From positions 1 through 64,000 of the forward strand of contig JAETQD010000001.1 of the NCBI GenBank assembly GCA_021770825.1: a DNA stretch of 64,000 nt, in the 5' to 3' direction. The stretch is from Clostridium sp. (GTDB lineage: Bacteria > Bacillota > Clostridia > Lachnospirales > Lachnospiraceae). The notes under the pieces are model-generated. The model had not been told where the DNA came from. It made no database searches and worked only from the letters and a program-made list of their open reading frames with translations. Positions 1 to 8,272 of this stretch are shown here, in pieces (the first letter of the stretch is position 1; every line of letters starts with the position of its first letter). The position numbers were made by a program, and so were the translations under genes.

Positions 1-58
1 ATGGTTCTATACCTCCTATGGTGAATTTTGTGTGGTAACTTTATTCTACCAAACGGCT

Positions 59-73
59 ATAGACCATGTCTAT
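59..73. promoter_or_regulatory. Small perfect inverted repeat in a gene-free edge region
   Basis: Positions 59-64 and 68-73 are perfect 6-bp inverted arms around a 3-base centre. An AGGAGG-like ribosome binding site lies on the minus strand at 12-17, and the first two bases of the window read AT on that strand 9 bases later. A minus-strand gene therefore probably starts just outside the window and the repeat could be its operator. Apart from this and the terminator at 157-198, bases 1-214 show no convincing gene. The operator role is inference. Confidence 0.3.
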
Positions 74-156
74 TTTTATGAAATTGAATTTGCGAAACTA
101 ATTATACGTTATCTACTTAATAACCGACATGCTTTTTCTCCTTTCCTCACGAACAG

Positions 157-198
157 ACAAAAGGGAAGCAGTGCCTGGATGTTATGCACTGCTTCCCC
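157..198 (-). terminator. Rho-independent terminator of the DUF932 unit
   Basis: Bases 163-174 and 186-197 form a perfect 12-bp GC-containing stem with an 11-base loop. Read on the minus strand it is followed by TTTTGTC. It lies just past the stop codon of the small ORF at 215-334 and ends that transcription unit. Confidence 0.8.
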
Positions 199-214
199 TC
201 ACTCTTCTTCCTCT

Positions 215-334
215 TCACTGCGGCTCCTTATCTTTTAAAACCGCCTCATCAAGTCCTCGATTCAGCTCCTGTCTTACTTCTTCGATCTTCTGAATCAGCT
301 CATCCTCTTCTGTTTCTTCCGGCTTCATTCGCAT
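215..334 (-). CDS. Small hypothetical protein (39 aa), weakly Spo0E-like
   Basis: A 39-codon ORF has a strong GGGAGGAGG ribosome binding site directly in front of ATG at 334. A second ATG at 328 is also possible. It sits 14 bases after the DUF932 gene and before a good terminator, so it is the last gene of that unit. The peptide is highly charged and helical; its core EEVRQELNRGLDEAV resembles the first helix of small Spo0E-type aspartyl phosphatases. The second helix with the SQELD signature is absent, so this would be a truncated relative at best. Function is unknown. Confidence 0.55.
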   Translation of the reverse strand: MRMKPEETEEDELIQKIEEVRQELNRGLDEAVLKDKEPQ

Positions 335-348
335 TTTTCCTCCTCCCA

Positions 349-1281
349 TCAGGCGGCTTTTACCAGATCATACGCACGGTCAATCATGGCATTCCCGTCA
401 ATGACTCTGGCGAACTGATTCTCCCGGTAATTGGTCCGCTCCTTTAAAGGCTTTGCATGAGTGGCAAAATCAGAAACCGCATTCACAAAACGGTATGCAT
501 TTTTTCCCATATGCTTTAAATCCGGAGCATCAAAATACCGCATCTTCATATCTTCTTTCATCCTAAGTATGTTCTTTTTCTGCTGTTCAGACGCATTCTC
601 TGCAATCGGAAACAGGGTATCCATGTATTCCAGGACACGCTTATCCGACAGCCTCCGGTGCTGCAAAGCATCAATTGCTTTTCCAAGCTCCTCCATGTAC
701 TTATTGGCACAGAGAAGCGTATACTGTACATCATTCAGCTTACTGCCGATATCTCCGACATGATTCGCAGACCAGCTCCTTTTCGCTTGGGAGAGAGCCA
801 TATTTAATGTGTTGGAACATACCACCCGAATCGGTGTCATGGCCGCTTTGATTCCGCAGCTTCCATCATGGGAATTCATGAAAACCAGATACGGTGTAAT
901 TTCGTCACCGGAAATGATGTAGCGCTGCGGAAGCTTCGCTAAAATCCAGGTACGCCTTCCCTCCTGCAAAGAGCCTGCGGTCTCATAAGTAACGCCCTCG
1001 CCCAACAGAGCATCTGTAAAAGCGAAAGCGTCTTCATTCTGTACAACTTTGTAACGATCTGTGACAACTCCTAACACCTGATGATCTGTTTCCCGGACAT
1101 TGGCCTTAAAGCCAGGAACCGGCAGACCGTCTTCGGTGCTCAAAGACTTCTGGAGGACCTTCCAGTTCAGTCCTGCAAGCACCAGAGCACCCTTTGATGT
1201 TGGTGCCTCCAGGACCTTTGTACCTAACCCGTGCCACGGGGTGGTCCTCGTATAAAACATGGTTTCTACGTTTGCTGACAT
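349..1281 (-). CDS. DUF932 (phage/plasmid-like) protein
   Basis: The protein of about 310 residues has the look of the DUF932 / phage-plasmid-like family: an N-terminal TTPWHGLGTKV segment, a central IRVVCSNTLNMAL segment and a helical C-terminus. Members occur on plasmids, phages and chromosomal islands of Firmicutes; their function is unknown, though a role near DNA has been suggested. The ATG at 1281 is preferred over 1287 because the AAGGAGG site is 8 bases upstream of it but only 2 from the other. It is followed by the 39-aa ORF and a terminator, and lies downstream of the WYL/AAA+ island on the same strand. Confidence 0.8.
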   Translation of the reverse strand: MSANVETMFYTRTTPWHGLGTKVLEAPTSKGALVLAGLNWKVLQKSLSTEDGLPVPGFKANVRETDHQVLGVVTDRYKVVQNEDAFAFTDALLGEGVTYETAGSLQEGRRTWILAKLPQRYIISGDEITPYLVFMNSHDGSCGIKAAMTPIRVVCSNTLNMALSQAKRSWSANHVGDIGSKLNDVQYTLLCANKYMEELGKAIDALQHRRLSDKRVLEYMDTLFPIAENASEQQKKNILRMKEDMKMRYFDAPDLKHMGKNAYRFVNAVSDFATHAKPLKERTNYRENQFARVIDGNAMIDRAYDLVKAA

Positions 1282-1367
1282 ATACATTACCTCCTTGAAT
1301 TGGTTTGGTTATTGGTATCCAAGGAGATAATATATATTTAGAGAACTATATTCTATCAATTTCTTTA

Positions 1368-1709
1368 TTACAATACACGTTCCATGTCAAGACTTGTAGT
1401 TAATTTATCCGTTTGGATAAATAACTCCTTAATTGATGGCTTTACTTTTTCTTCATTCTGACCTGCTCTACTGAGTGAAGAATCATTATAATTTACTGTT
1501 TTAGTTACTTTCGCTGTTTTAGTTACTTTCGCTGTTTTAATTACTTTCGATCCATTCGAATTTCCTGTTACAACCACATTAGATTCATTGCTACCTCCAT
1601 CACTAATTGTTGTAAATAATCTGCTTAGTATCATGTTTGTCATTGCATCATAATTTTTATAAACCAATATTTCAACATCTCCTTTCCCTTTATCAGATTC
1701 CCCTATCAT
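1368..1709 (-). CDS. Hypothetical protein (113 aa) with a Lys-Thr-Ala-Lys-Val repeat
   Basis: The reading frame begins at ATG 1709, eight bases after the stop of the upstream 517-aa gene, so it is probably translated by coupling; no strong ribosome binding site is visible. A longer upstream start at 1805 would overlap the 517-aa gene out of frame and is rejected. The middle of the protein contains a short low-complexity repeat (K-T-A-K-V-T twice, plus one variant) encoded by three 18-bp tandem repeats at 1498-1551. No family is recognised. It is the last gene of the WYL-headed operon. Confidence 0.5.
   Translation of the reverse strand: MIGESDKGKGDVEILVYKNYDAMTNMILSRLFTTISDGGSNESNVVVTGNSNGSKVIKTAKVTKTAKVTKTVNYNDSSLSRAGQNEEKVKPSIKELFIQTDKLTTSLDMERVL
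1498..1551. repeat. Three tandem 18-bp repeats inside a CDS
   Basis: Two identical 18-base units (1498-1515, 1516-1533) and a third with two changes (1534-1551) lie head to tail. The unit length is a multiple of three, so copy-number change would add or remove six residues without a frameshift. Confidence 0.85.
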
Positions 1710-1717
1710 TCTATATT

Positions 1718-3271
1718 TTATCGACGCAATAATCTTGCAAAAGTCTCGCCCATGCTCTTTATACCATTCAAAACTTTTCGTCCAGTAGCCTTTACACCAT
1801 CCCATGCTTTATGAACCGCATTCTTTGCAGCTCTTCCTACTTTTTTCACTCCATCATAGATTGCTTCTGTCACCTTTGAACCGGCCATATAACCAATCAT
1901 ACCACCAACCATCCCGCCAATCATTGGACCCACGATTGGAATCCAACCAAGCGCCATTGCTCCAACCTTAGCTCCTTCAAACCCATGACAAAGACCTGCA
2001 TACATTGCCGTAGATGTACGTCCAATTTTATCCAATCCTTCTTTAAGGGTAAGCTCACCTTTTGCAATCTTCCCAAGTATTTTGACATTTTCAATGCCTA
2101 CACAAACCATATTTGCTATTTCATGTACCTGCGTCCCTGGCGGAATAATCGAAAGAATTCCTTTTTCAGCCCCAACTTTGACAGCACCAGCAGCAGCCAT
2201 CTTTACTGTGGTATCTGCTCCAGTAATGAGTGCCGTCTCTACGACTTCATCAGCCTCAATCCGCTCTCCAGATAAGGCTTTTCCAGCTAATGTAAAACCC
2301 GTGGAAATAGCAGCGGAGTAGAGTCCGGCCAACCCTGCCTGTTTTCCAATGTGTAATGCCAGTTCTTTTGTTTGAAAGGTATTATAGTCAATCTCAGGAA
2401 TTATGCTTTCTTCCTGGGTCTTGCGCTGCATTTCTTTTACCTGCTGTTTTGTAAGCGGATTTGAAGATATCCCGTCTACATCTCCCATTACAGATGTAAC
2501 CGTTTTCCCTGGAAATGCCTTCTGCACTTCTGCAACCTGGTCTGCCGGAACAAGAATGCGCTGATTATTGTAATTTCCATGCTTTAGAAGTTTTATGGTC
2601 TCCTGTGCGTTGGCACCATATTTCACTTGATATTTTTGAACTATTTGTCCTGTTTCACGATTTTTTAATACGCAGTCCACAGAATTTTTCGCATATGTTT
2701 CCCCGGGTTCCGGCACGCGCACTTCCGCATATAACTTTCCGCCATGGAGAGCCGATTTGGCATTGTAAGTATTCACATGCTGTTGTTCCGCAATAAATCC
2801 ATCCAGATTAAAGCACTGACTGACATCTCCAGCATTCGTTGTGACTGTTCGCATCATCTGTGCATTGGCATTCATCAATGTCTCATCAATCGTTGCCAGA
2901 TGATTCCCAAATTCATTAATTGCCACACCTTTAGATGCTTCTTCCATCTTCGATGCAAACCACTTCTCAGAAGATATCCCCTGCTTTGCGGCTTTTTCAG
3001 CTGATGCCAGATTGTTATTATACTCTTCTATACTTGAAATGGTTTCTTTGGTCAATTCCTCAATCTGATCATCGCTCCATTTAGGAAGTTCCGCCCGGTA
3101 ACAGCTCCTTAACCACTCATATTCACTACACTCTGGTGCCCTTTTATGATAAGCAGCCATAAATCGATTCATTATGGCACTAAGTTCTTTGACTTCCTTT
3201 TCGCTAAGTCCTTCTAACTGAATTTCACCATTCAATTCTTCATTCATATTCCCAATATTCTGATCATTCAT
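1718..3271 (-). CDS. Hypothetical protein (517 aa) with C-terminal glycine-zipper membrane segment
   Basis: No family is recognised. The first 130 residues are acidic and helical and residues ~150-260 are mixed alpha/beta. Residues ~310-360 and ~390-470 are Ala/Gly-rich and hydrophobic, including an IVGPMIGGMVGGMIGYMAG stretch typical of glycine-zipper membrane helices. The last 45 residues are strongly basic and amphipathic (KKVGRAAKNAVHKAWDG). Such a profile fits a membrane-inserting or pore-forming protein, but this is inference. It starts 15 bases after the AAA+ ATPase gene and is presumably co-expressed with it. The start at 3271 is the first ATG; an internal ATG at residue 9 is possible. 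Confidence 0.7.
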   Translation of the reverse strand: MNDQNIGNMNEELNGEIQLEGLSEKEVKELSAIMNRFMAAYHKRAPECSEYEWLRSCYRAELPKWSDDQIEELTKETISSIEEYNNNLASAEKAAKQGISSEKWFASKMEEASKGVAINEFGNHLATIDETLMNANAQMMRTVTTNAGDVSQCFNLDGFIAEQQHVNTYNAKSALHGGKLYAEVRVPEPGETYAKNSVDCVLKNRETGQIVQKYQVKYGANAQETIKLLKHGNYNNQRILVPADQVAEVQKAFPGKTVTSVMGDVDGISSNPLTKQQVKEMQRKTQEESIIPEIDYNTFQTKELALHIGKQAGLAGLYSAAISTGFTLAGKALSGERIEADEVVETALITGADTTVKMAAAGAVKVGAEKGILSIIPPGTQVHEIANMVCVGIENVKILGKIAKGELTLKEGLDKIGRTSTAMYAGLCHGFEGAKVGAMALGWIPIVGPMIGGMVGGMIGYMAGSKVTEAIYDGVKKVGRAAKNAVHKAWDGVKATGRKVLNGIKSMGETFARLLRR

Positions 3272-3286
3272 AGTAATCCCCTAATC

Positions 3287-4801
3287 CTAAATAGATGCAT
3301 TTTTGAACTTATTCTGTTCATACATCTTTTTCATCTGCTCCAATGATTCTTTCATAATCTCAGACAGAGAATGGGTATCTTTAATCGCAGACAAAATGTC
3401 CTCTGTTGTAACCATATCCTTCCCATTTACATATGCAAGTTCAATTCCATCTTTTACAACACTCTCAAGATCTGCACCGCTATACCCCTTTGTCGCTTGA
3501 ACAAGTTTGTTCAAATCGATAGAATTCACATCTTTAGGCCTCCGCTTTCCAATATGGATTTTTAAAATATGTTTCCGCTCTTCATCTTTAGGAAGTCCCA
3601 CATAATAGATTTCATCAAAACGGCCTTTTCTCAAAAGTTCCGGAGGAAGCTGTGCAATATTATTAGCAGTAGCAACTACAAATACTGGTGCTCTCTTTTC
3701 CTGCATCCAGGTAAGAAAATTACCAAACAAGCGAGTTGTTACTTCTGCTCCGCCGCCTACGCCTCCAATACCTGCAAACGCTTTTTCAAGTTCATCTACC
3801 CATAATACACATGGGGCAATCGCTTCTGCCAGGCTAATGGCCTTCCGCATATTCTCTTCACTTTCCCCGACATACTTTCCCATTAAACGGCCCATATCCA
3901 TCCTAAGAAGTGGAATCTGGAAGAGAGAGGCTGCAGCTTTAGCACTCAATGATTTACCGCATCCTGGTACACCGGCTATTAAAACGCCTTTAGGTGCTTC
4001 TACGCCAAACGCTTTAGCCTTTGATAGATCTTTCATTACAACAGCTTTTTTTCTGATCCACTTTTTCAATATTTCAAGTCCGCCAATATCGTCCATTGTC
4101 TCTTTAAGTGGTATCATTTCAAGAATACCCGATTTCCGTATTTTCTGTTGTTTTTGCTCAAAGATTAAGGACATATCTCCTAATGTCAATTCTCCATCAT
4201 TGCTATATGCAAGACTCAGTATGCTAAAAATTTCGGACTGTGTAAGCCCTTTAAGATTCAATGATAATTCTTTTAAAAGAGTATCCGAAATCGGAATTCC
4301 GCCGTTAATGTTACAGAATTCCTTAATATCCTCTTCAATTTCTTCTTCTGTCTGGTAATCCATTTCTATAATTGTAACAAAATTTTCCAACTCCTTCGGA
4401 ATTTTAAGAACTGAAGATACCATAATGATAGTACAGGAAATACCACTGTTGATATTGATGGCAAACTCCTTTAAATGAGCGATCGCAATCGGATCATCTA
4501 AAAGAATCGGAATATTTTTTAGGATAAATACACTCTCATTAAATGCATTTTCATCTTCCTGTTCCATTAACGCTGTGAAAGTGCTATGTGATGGCGGGAC
4601 TAAATATTCCTTTTCTTCTAATGAATACACGGAATATCCTTTTGTTGCATCCCATGTAAGAATTTTGCTTGTCCCCGTAGAAGATGCCGCTGTTTTTACT
4701 GCTTCAATCGCAAGACTTTCCTCAAATGTGTTCAGATACAGAATGGGAAAACCTGCATCAATATAGTTGGATAATTTCCCAACAAGCTTTGTCTGTTTCA
4801 T
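3287..4801 (-). CDS. AAA+ ATPase, Ycf46-like two-part architecture
   Basis: The N-terminal ~220 residues look like a P-loop-type fold without intact nucleotide motifs. They are followed by a full AAA+ module: Walker A GVPGCGKS (~275), pore-loop-like GKYVGESEE, Walker B CVLWVDELEKA, sensor-1 VVATANN, arginine finger in LLRKGRFDE and a C-terminal helical lid with GYSGADLE. This inactive-plus-active layout resembles Ycf46 and stand-alone FtsH/proteasome-type AAA proteins; no protease domain or transmembrane helix is present. Its ATG overlaps the TAA of the upstream 236-aa gene (TAATG), so the two are translationally coupled. It likely remodels or loads one of the operon partners. Confidence 0.85.
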   Translation of the reverse strand: MKQTKLVGKLSNYIDAGFPILYLNTFEESLAIEAVKTAASSTGTSKILTWDATKGYSVYSLEEKEYLVPPSHSTFTALMEQEDENAFNESVFILKNIPILLDDPIAIAHLKEFAININSGISCTIIMVSSVLKIPKELENFVTIIEMDYQTEEEIEEDIKEFCNINGGIPISDTLLKELSLNLKGLTQSEIFSILSLAYSNDGELTLGDMSLIFEQKQQKIRKSGILEMIPLKETMDDIGGLEILKKWIRKKAVVMKDLSKAKAFGVEAPKGVLIAGVPGCGKSLSAKAAASLFQIPLLRMDMGRLMGKYVGESEENMRKAISLAEAIAPCVLWVDELEKAFAGIGGVGGGAEVTTRLFGNFLTWMQEKRAPVFVVATANNIAQLPPELLRKGRFDEIYYVGLPKDEERKHILKIHIGKRRPKDVNSIDLNKLVQATKGYSGADLESVVKDGIELAYVNGKDMVTTEDILSAIKDTHSLSEIMKESLEQMKKMYEQNKFKNASI

Positions 4802-5511
4802 TATCGTTCCTCTCTTTTAACTAAGTATCCAGATATATATGAGGCATCTGGCCTGTCCTCAGATTGATATTTTAAATAAACTTTCTCTATATCCTTTATA
4901 AACTCTTCATTGTAAATGGGGTATAGAATGTCTTCCTCTGTTGATAAAGCCATCTCCCTATTATCCTGATACACCAGATTGACTGCCATAGGATGCACCT
5001 TGCCTGCACATTCTGTCAAAAAGCATATAGACTGTGAATCCACAGGAGCATATACTTCTGAACATACATTTTCAAGTAATATCCAACATTTCATATCTTC
5101 TAAACGATAAAATTCCACTGTCTTTTTATCTCTATCAAGATACACCACACGTTTTTTGTCACAGTAGACCAGATCGTAGGCCCGACATAATAATTCTGTG
5201 TTATCTGTATTTTCTTTCAACCATTCAAGACTTTTTTTCTCTTTTTTCCAAATATAACTAAATCTATCTATGTATGGCACTGCGAGTATTTCACAAACCG
5301 TTTCGGGATATCTCTCATCCGCCAAAGAAAGCTCTGATAACTGTTCCTTTAAATTTATCAGTCTACGATCTTCCAGCCATATAAGGAGTTTTCCATTTAG
5401 AAAATACCTTGTAACTTTTTCAAAATCAAAGTTCGCTTGTAACTCCTCTAGGGTCCGTACCTGAATGCCTTCACCCATGTTTAGTGGAAATTTTACTCTT
5501 TTCATATGCAT
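4801..5511 (-). CDS. Hypothetical protein with the shared FLNG/WLEDR N-terminal module (236 aa)
   Basis: Residues ~5-85 match the N-terminal modules of the genes at 5558-7264 and 7288-7635. The shared pattern is KFPL, a VR-LEELxxNFDFEK stretch, YFLNGKL, WLEDR and a later EIxxVPY. The remaining 150 residues are beta-rich and not recognised. The gene overlaps the AAA+ gene start by one base. Three copies of one module next to an AAA+ ATPase suggest the module is the part the ATPase or a common scaffold recognises; this is inference. ATG 5511 follows AGAGGAATAA; an alternative ATG lies two codons in. Confidence 0.7.
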   Translation of the reverse strand: MHMKRVKFPLNMGEGIQVRTLEELQANFDFEKVTRYFLNGKLLIWLEDRRLINLKEQLSELSLADERYPETVCEILAVPYIDRFSYIWKKEKKSLEWLKENTDNTELLCRAYDLVYCDKKRVVYLDRDKKTVEFYRLEDMKCWILLENVCSEVYAPVDSQSICFLTECAGKVHPMAVNLVYQDNREMALSTEEDILYPIYNEEFIKDIEKVYLKYQSEDRPDASYISGYLVKREER

Positions 5512-5557
5512 TTATTCCTCTGCTTAATAATTTTCATCATTACTTTTTTATATATGG

Positions 5558-7264
5558 CTATTGAATATATATATCTTCTGTTCCTTCAATAGAAATATCA
5601 CGCCCATATGGACACGTAAAACATAGCTTTTCATTTTTTAATGTAAAAAAAGAACGACTGCCTCTATAATATCCTTTAGTAGCATAATGCAATTCTTTTA
5701 TACGTTCTTTTTTGTCTTCCTCCATATCATATACCATTAGATAACTTATATACGGAGCAGATTCCTTTATAGTCTCAACAAAATAAAGCTTTCCTTCTTT
5801 ATATACAATAGGATTTTCTTTAACATAATCATACGTATATCTACCCATATTTGCAATATTTCCAGCAATCTTTACTGAATATTCAGATTGTATATTATAT
5901 TGCATTATTGCCTCATTACTGCAATCTGCATAAACCACATGTTGATCGTCTGAATATATTTTGAAAAATCCACCGTCTCCTTGATTTAATATGATTAATG
6001 AATTATCTCGATATTTTAATAACATCAAGAATTCTGTTGTCCGAATATAATTATAACTAGGAATTTTTACAGTAAACATTATACTCTCGTCTGTTATAGA
6101 AAAAATGTCTGTTATGATAATGCGATCCCATTGTTGCACATCTTTACAGTTAACATCTCTACTGGTTTTGAGGTATGACAAAATATCTTTGCCCGAAATA
6201 ATCAGCTCCGTGACTTCTGTCAGCAAGTTTTCCTTATACAAACCCGATACTGCATCTAAATCTGTATACTTATATTCAACCGGATACATTTTATTTTCTT
6301 CTCCAACCTCCCCAATATTTCTTAAAAAGAACACGTTATTTTTATATGAATAAAACCAACTTTCACCATATGCAAGCAAACTCTCCATCGTAGTAACTTG
6401 GCATTTAAGCCCTGCGACTCCATATAATTTTGTCCCGCTATTGGTTTTCCAAAACTCAATCCAGTTCAGTATACTTATCAACCGCTTTTGCTGTTGAGAA
6501 TCCTCTTTTGCAAATAATGCAATGACTACTGGGCCTTCACTGCGCTCACTACGTGCAAATGGTTCTGGAGAATAAGTACTAATATTTGTATCCTCATCAT
6601 ACCGAGAATATATAGGTATACACTCCAATATAAATTCACAATTTTCTTCTGCCTTAATATTCAATCCCTTTGTATTTATTGATTTTGAGGCAATTACATG
6701 AATTGCCTCTGCACATTTTATTTCTACATTTTCAAGAATAATATCAAGCTCATCTAAAGAAATATCTTGTTTACTATTTATTGATATAACCGTTGTGCCA
6801 ACACCAATATAATGGCACCCTTTTATTTTAATTGGAATTGTAAACTGTCCATTACAAAGATAAATTTCTCTTATCCCATCATCCAATAAGTCAGCAAGTT
6901 CCTCTTGATTAAAGGCAGTCTGATCTACTTTTTCCAGAATTTTATTATCACTGGTGAGCTGCTTTAAAAGCCCCATTTTCTTACTGCGACGTTCCAATTC
7001 TTCTAAGTCAGTGTCATCCTCTTTGTAATCCACAGAAAAAATTTCATAAATCTTTTTTTTCAATCCATTGTCACTCGAATTAAGCTCTTGGATCTGCTGA
7101 GATTCTTCCTCGTAATACCGATCTTCAAGCCATGTAGCTAATTTTCCATTTAAAAAGTATTCATAAATCTTCTCGAAATCGAAATTCTCTTTTAGTTCTT
7201 CCAGATTACGTACCTGGACACCATCCTTTAAAATAAGGGGAAACTTAATTTTCTTTGCCATCAC
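5558..7264 (-). CDS. FLNG/WLEDR-module protein with beta-helix and propeller-like parts (568 aa)
   Basis: The protein begins with the shared ~85-residue module (NFDFEKIYEYFLNGKLATW, then LEDRYY). Residues ~135-215 show short repeating beta strands (IYLCNGQFTIPIKIKGCHYI, then further I/V-N turns) like a right-handed beta-helix. From about residue 300 to the end are repeated strand-turn units with Y/F-D pairs, like a beta-propeller. No catalytic motif is visible. The DNA encoding residues 1-53 and the upstream intergenic region is part of the 246-bp duplicated block. Function is unknown; the layout suggests a sensor or binding protein. Confidence 0.7.
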   Translation of the reverse strand: MMAKKIKFPLILKDGVQVRNLEELKENFDFEKIYEYFLNGKLATWLEDRYYEEESQQIQELNSSDNGLKKKIYEIFSVDYKEDDTDLEELERRSKKMGLLKQLTSDNKILEKVDQTAFNQEELADLLDDGIREIYLCNGQFTIPIKIKGCHYIGVGTTVISINSKQDISLDELDIILENVEIKCAEAIHVIASKSINTKGLNIKAEENCEFILECIPIYSRYDEDTNISTYSPEPFARSERSEGPVVIALFAKEDSQQQKRLISILNWIEFWKTNSGTKLYGVAGLKCQVTTMESLLAYGESWFYSYKNNVFFLRNIGEVGEENKMYPVEYKYTDLDAVSGLYKENLLTEVTELIISGKDILSYLKTSRDVNCKDVQQWDRIIITDIFSITDESIMFTVKIPSYNYIRTTEFLMLLKYRDNSLIILNQGDGGFFKIYSDDQHVVYADCSNEAIMQYNIQSEYSVKIAGNIANMGRYTYDYVKENPIVYKEGKLYFVETIKESAPYISYLMVYDMEEDKKERIKELHYATKGYYRGSRSFFTLKNEKLCFTCPYGRDISIEGTEDIYIQ

Positions 7265-7350
7265 AAAACTCCTCCATATTTATAGCTTTATTCAAATATC
7301 TTTTTAAAATTTAATACCGTATCTGTCGAATCATCTTTAACAAAACATTC
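7105..7350. repeat. 246-bp direct repeat, copy A
   Basis: Bases 7105-7350 are closely similar to 7476-7721 at a constant offset of 371 bases with no indel, as shown by the ribosome binding site, the gene starts at 7264 and 7635, and the end at AAAACATTC. Each copy covers the end of one gene, the intergenic gap and the first ~53 codons of the next. Confidence 0.85.
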
Positions 7351-7635
7351 CTGTGCAAACTTTTTACTTTCTATGCCAATTTGTTCCTTTTCTATATAAG
7401 GCACATCAAATATTTCATACATTTGTTTCCGAAAATCTGCATCTTCATCTTTTAACTCAGAAAGTTTTCGTGCTGCTTCCTCATAATACCGATCTTCAAG
7501 CCATGTAGCTAATTCTCCATTTAAAAAGTATTCATAAATCTTCTCGAAATCAAAATTCTCTTTCAGTTCTTCCAGATTATGCACCCTAACACCATTCTTT
7601 AAAATAAGGACAGAACAAATTACCCTTGCCATCAC
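7288..7635 (-). CDS. Short FLNG/WLEDR-module protein (115 aa), duplication chimera
   Basis: Residues 1-53 are nearly the same as the start of the 568-aa protein downstream. Residues ~54-95 are unique, though they still carry the module's YEIFDVPY pattern. The last 20 residues (ECFVKDDSTDTVLNFKKIFE) are identical but for one residue to the end of the 200-aa protein upstream. The gene is therefore the product of a tandem duplication joining the head of one gene to the tail of another. It is intact, with a CTCC-type ribosome binding site carried in the repeat, and may be expressed as a module-only protein. Confidence 0.65.
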   Translation of the reverse strand: MMARVICSVLILKNGVRVHNLEELKENFDFEKIYEYFLNGELATWLEDRYYEEAARKLSELKDEDADFRKQMYEIFDVPYIEKEQIGIESKKFAQECFVKDDSTDTVLNFKKIFE

Positions 7636-7721
7636 ACAACACCTCCATATTTGTAGCTTTATTCAAATATCTTTTTAAAATTTAATACCGTATCTGTCGA
7701 ATCATCTTTAATAAAACATTC
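7476..7721. repeat. 246-bp direct repeat, copy B
   Basis: Partner of 7105-7350 at +371 bases. Outside this interval the two regions diverge at once, which fixes the ends of the duplicated unit. Confidence 0.85.
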
Positions 7722-8261
7722 TCTATTACTTTCTCCAGACGTTAATTCAAAACTTAACGATATTTCTCTGATTTTGTCATCATAGAGTTTCTGAAGGTCT
7801 TCTTTTGTCTTAGTTCTAAGCTCTTCATATGGATACCATGAAACTAAATCTTTAGTCTTAGAAGATTCTCTTGATTCACCAAGAACATTTATCACATTGA
7901 TTTCTGCATATTCATCAAAATGCCTTTGAATATAGTACCAAGCCTCATTAATATATGCTCTTTCTGGCATAACTGAATTCTTTGTTATATTACCGGAAGC
8001 TAATTCAGAATATATATTATTTGATCTATGATCACCAAACAAATATGGAAATGGAATCCATTCTATAGACGAATCATCAGACTTAATATCTGAACCGCTT
8101 GGTACTAATGGTAATTGTTCTAAATGATGTTCTACATCTAGTTCACCACTAAGGATGCTTGATGGAAGATATGTGCTATCTTCTTTTGCTTTTTGAGGAA
8201 TCCTATTTACTTCTCCACCATATGGAACTCCATCAACTGTAATGACATATTTGTTGTCCAT
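7659..8261 (-). CDS. Hypothetical protein (200 aa), first structural gene of the WYL operon
   Basis: A soluble, acidic protein with no recognised family. It begins MDNKYVITVDGVPYGGEV and contains a helical NEAWYYIQRHFDEY segment. Its final 20 residues are shared with the 115-aa chimera next to it. It starts 11 bases after the WYL regulator and is presumably co-transcribed with it. No signal peptide or membrane segment is seen. Confidence 0.6.
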   Translation of the reverse strand: MDNKYVITVDGVPYGGEVNRIPQKAKEDSTYLPSSILSGELDVEHHLEQLPLVPSGSDIKSDDSSIEWIPFPYLFGDHRSNNIYSELASGNITKNSVMPERAYINEAWYYIQRHFDEYAEINVINVLGESRESSKTKDLVSWYPYEELRTKTKEDLQKLYDDKIREISLSFELTSGESNRECFIKDDSTDTVLNFKKIFE

Positions 8262-8272
8262 TTTAATCCTCC

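Noticed and set aside
1498-1551. Possible CRISPR-like repeat
   Set aside because: Three contiguous 18-bp units with no spacers, inside a reading frame.
1710-1805. Longer start (MGWCKGYW) for the 113-aa gene
   Set aside because: It overlaps the conserved-looking C-terminus of the 517-aa gene out of frame; the ATG just after that stop is more plausible.
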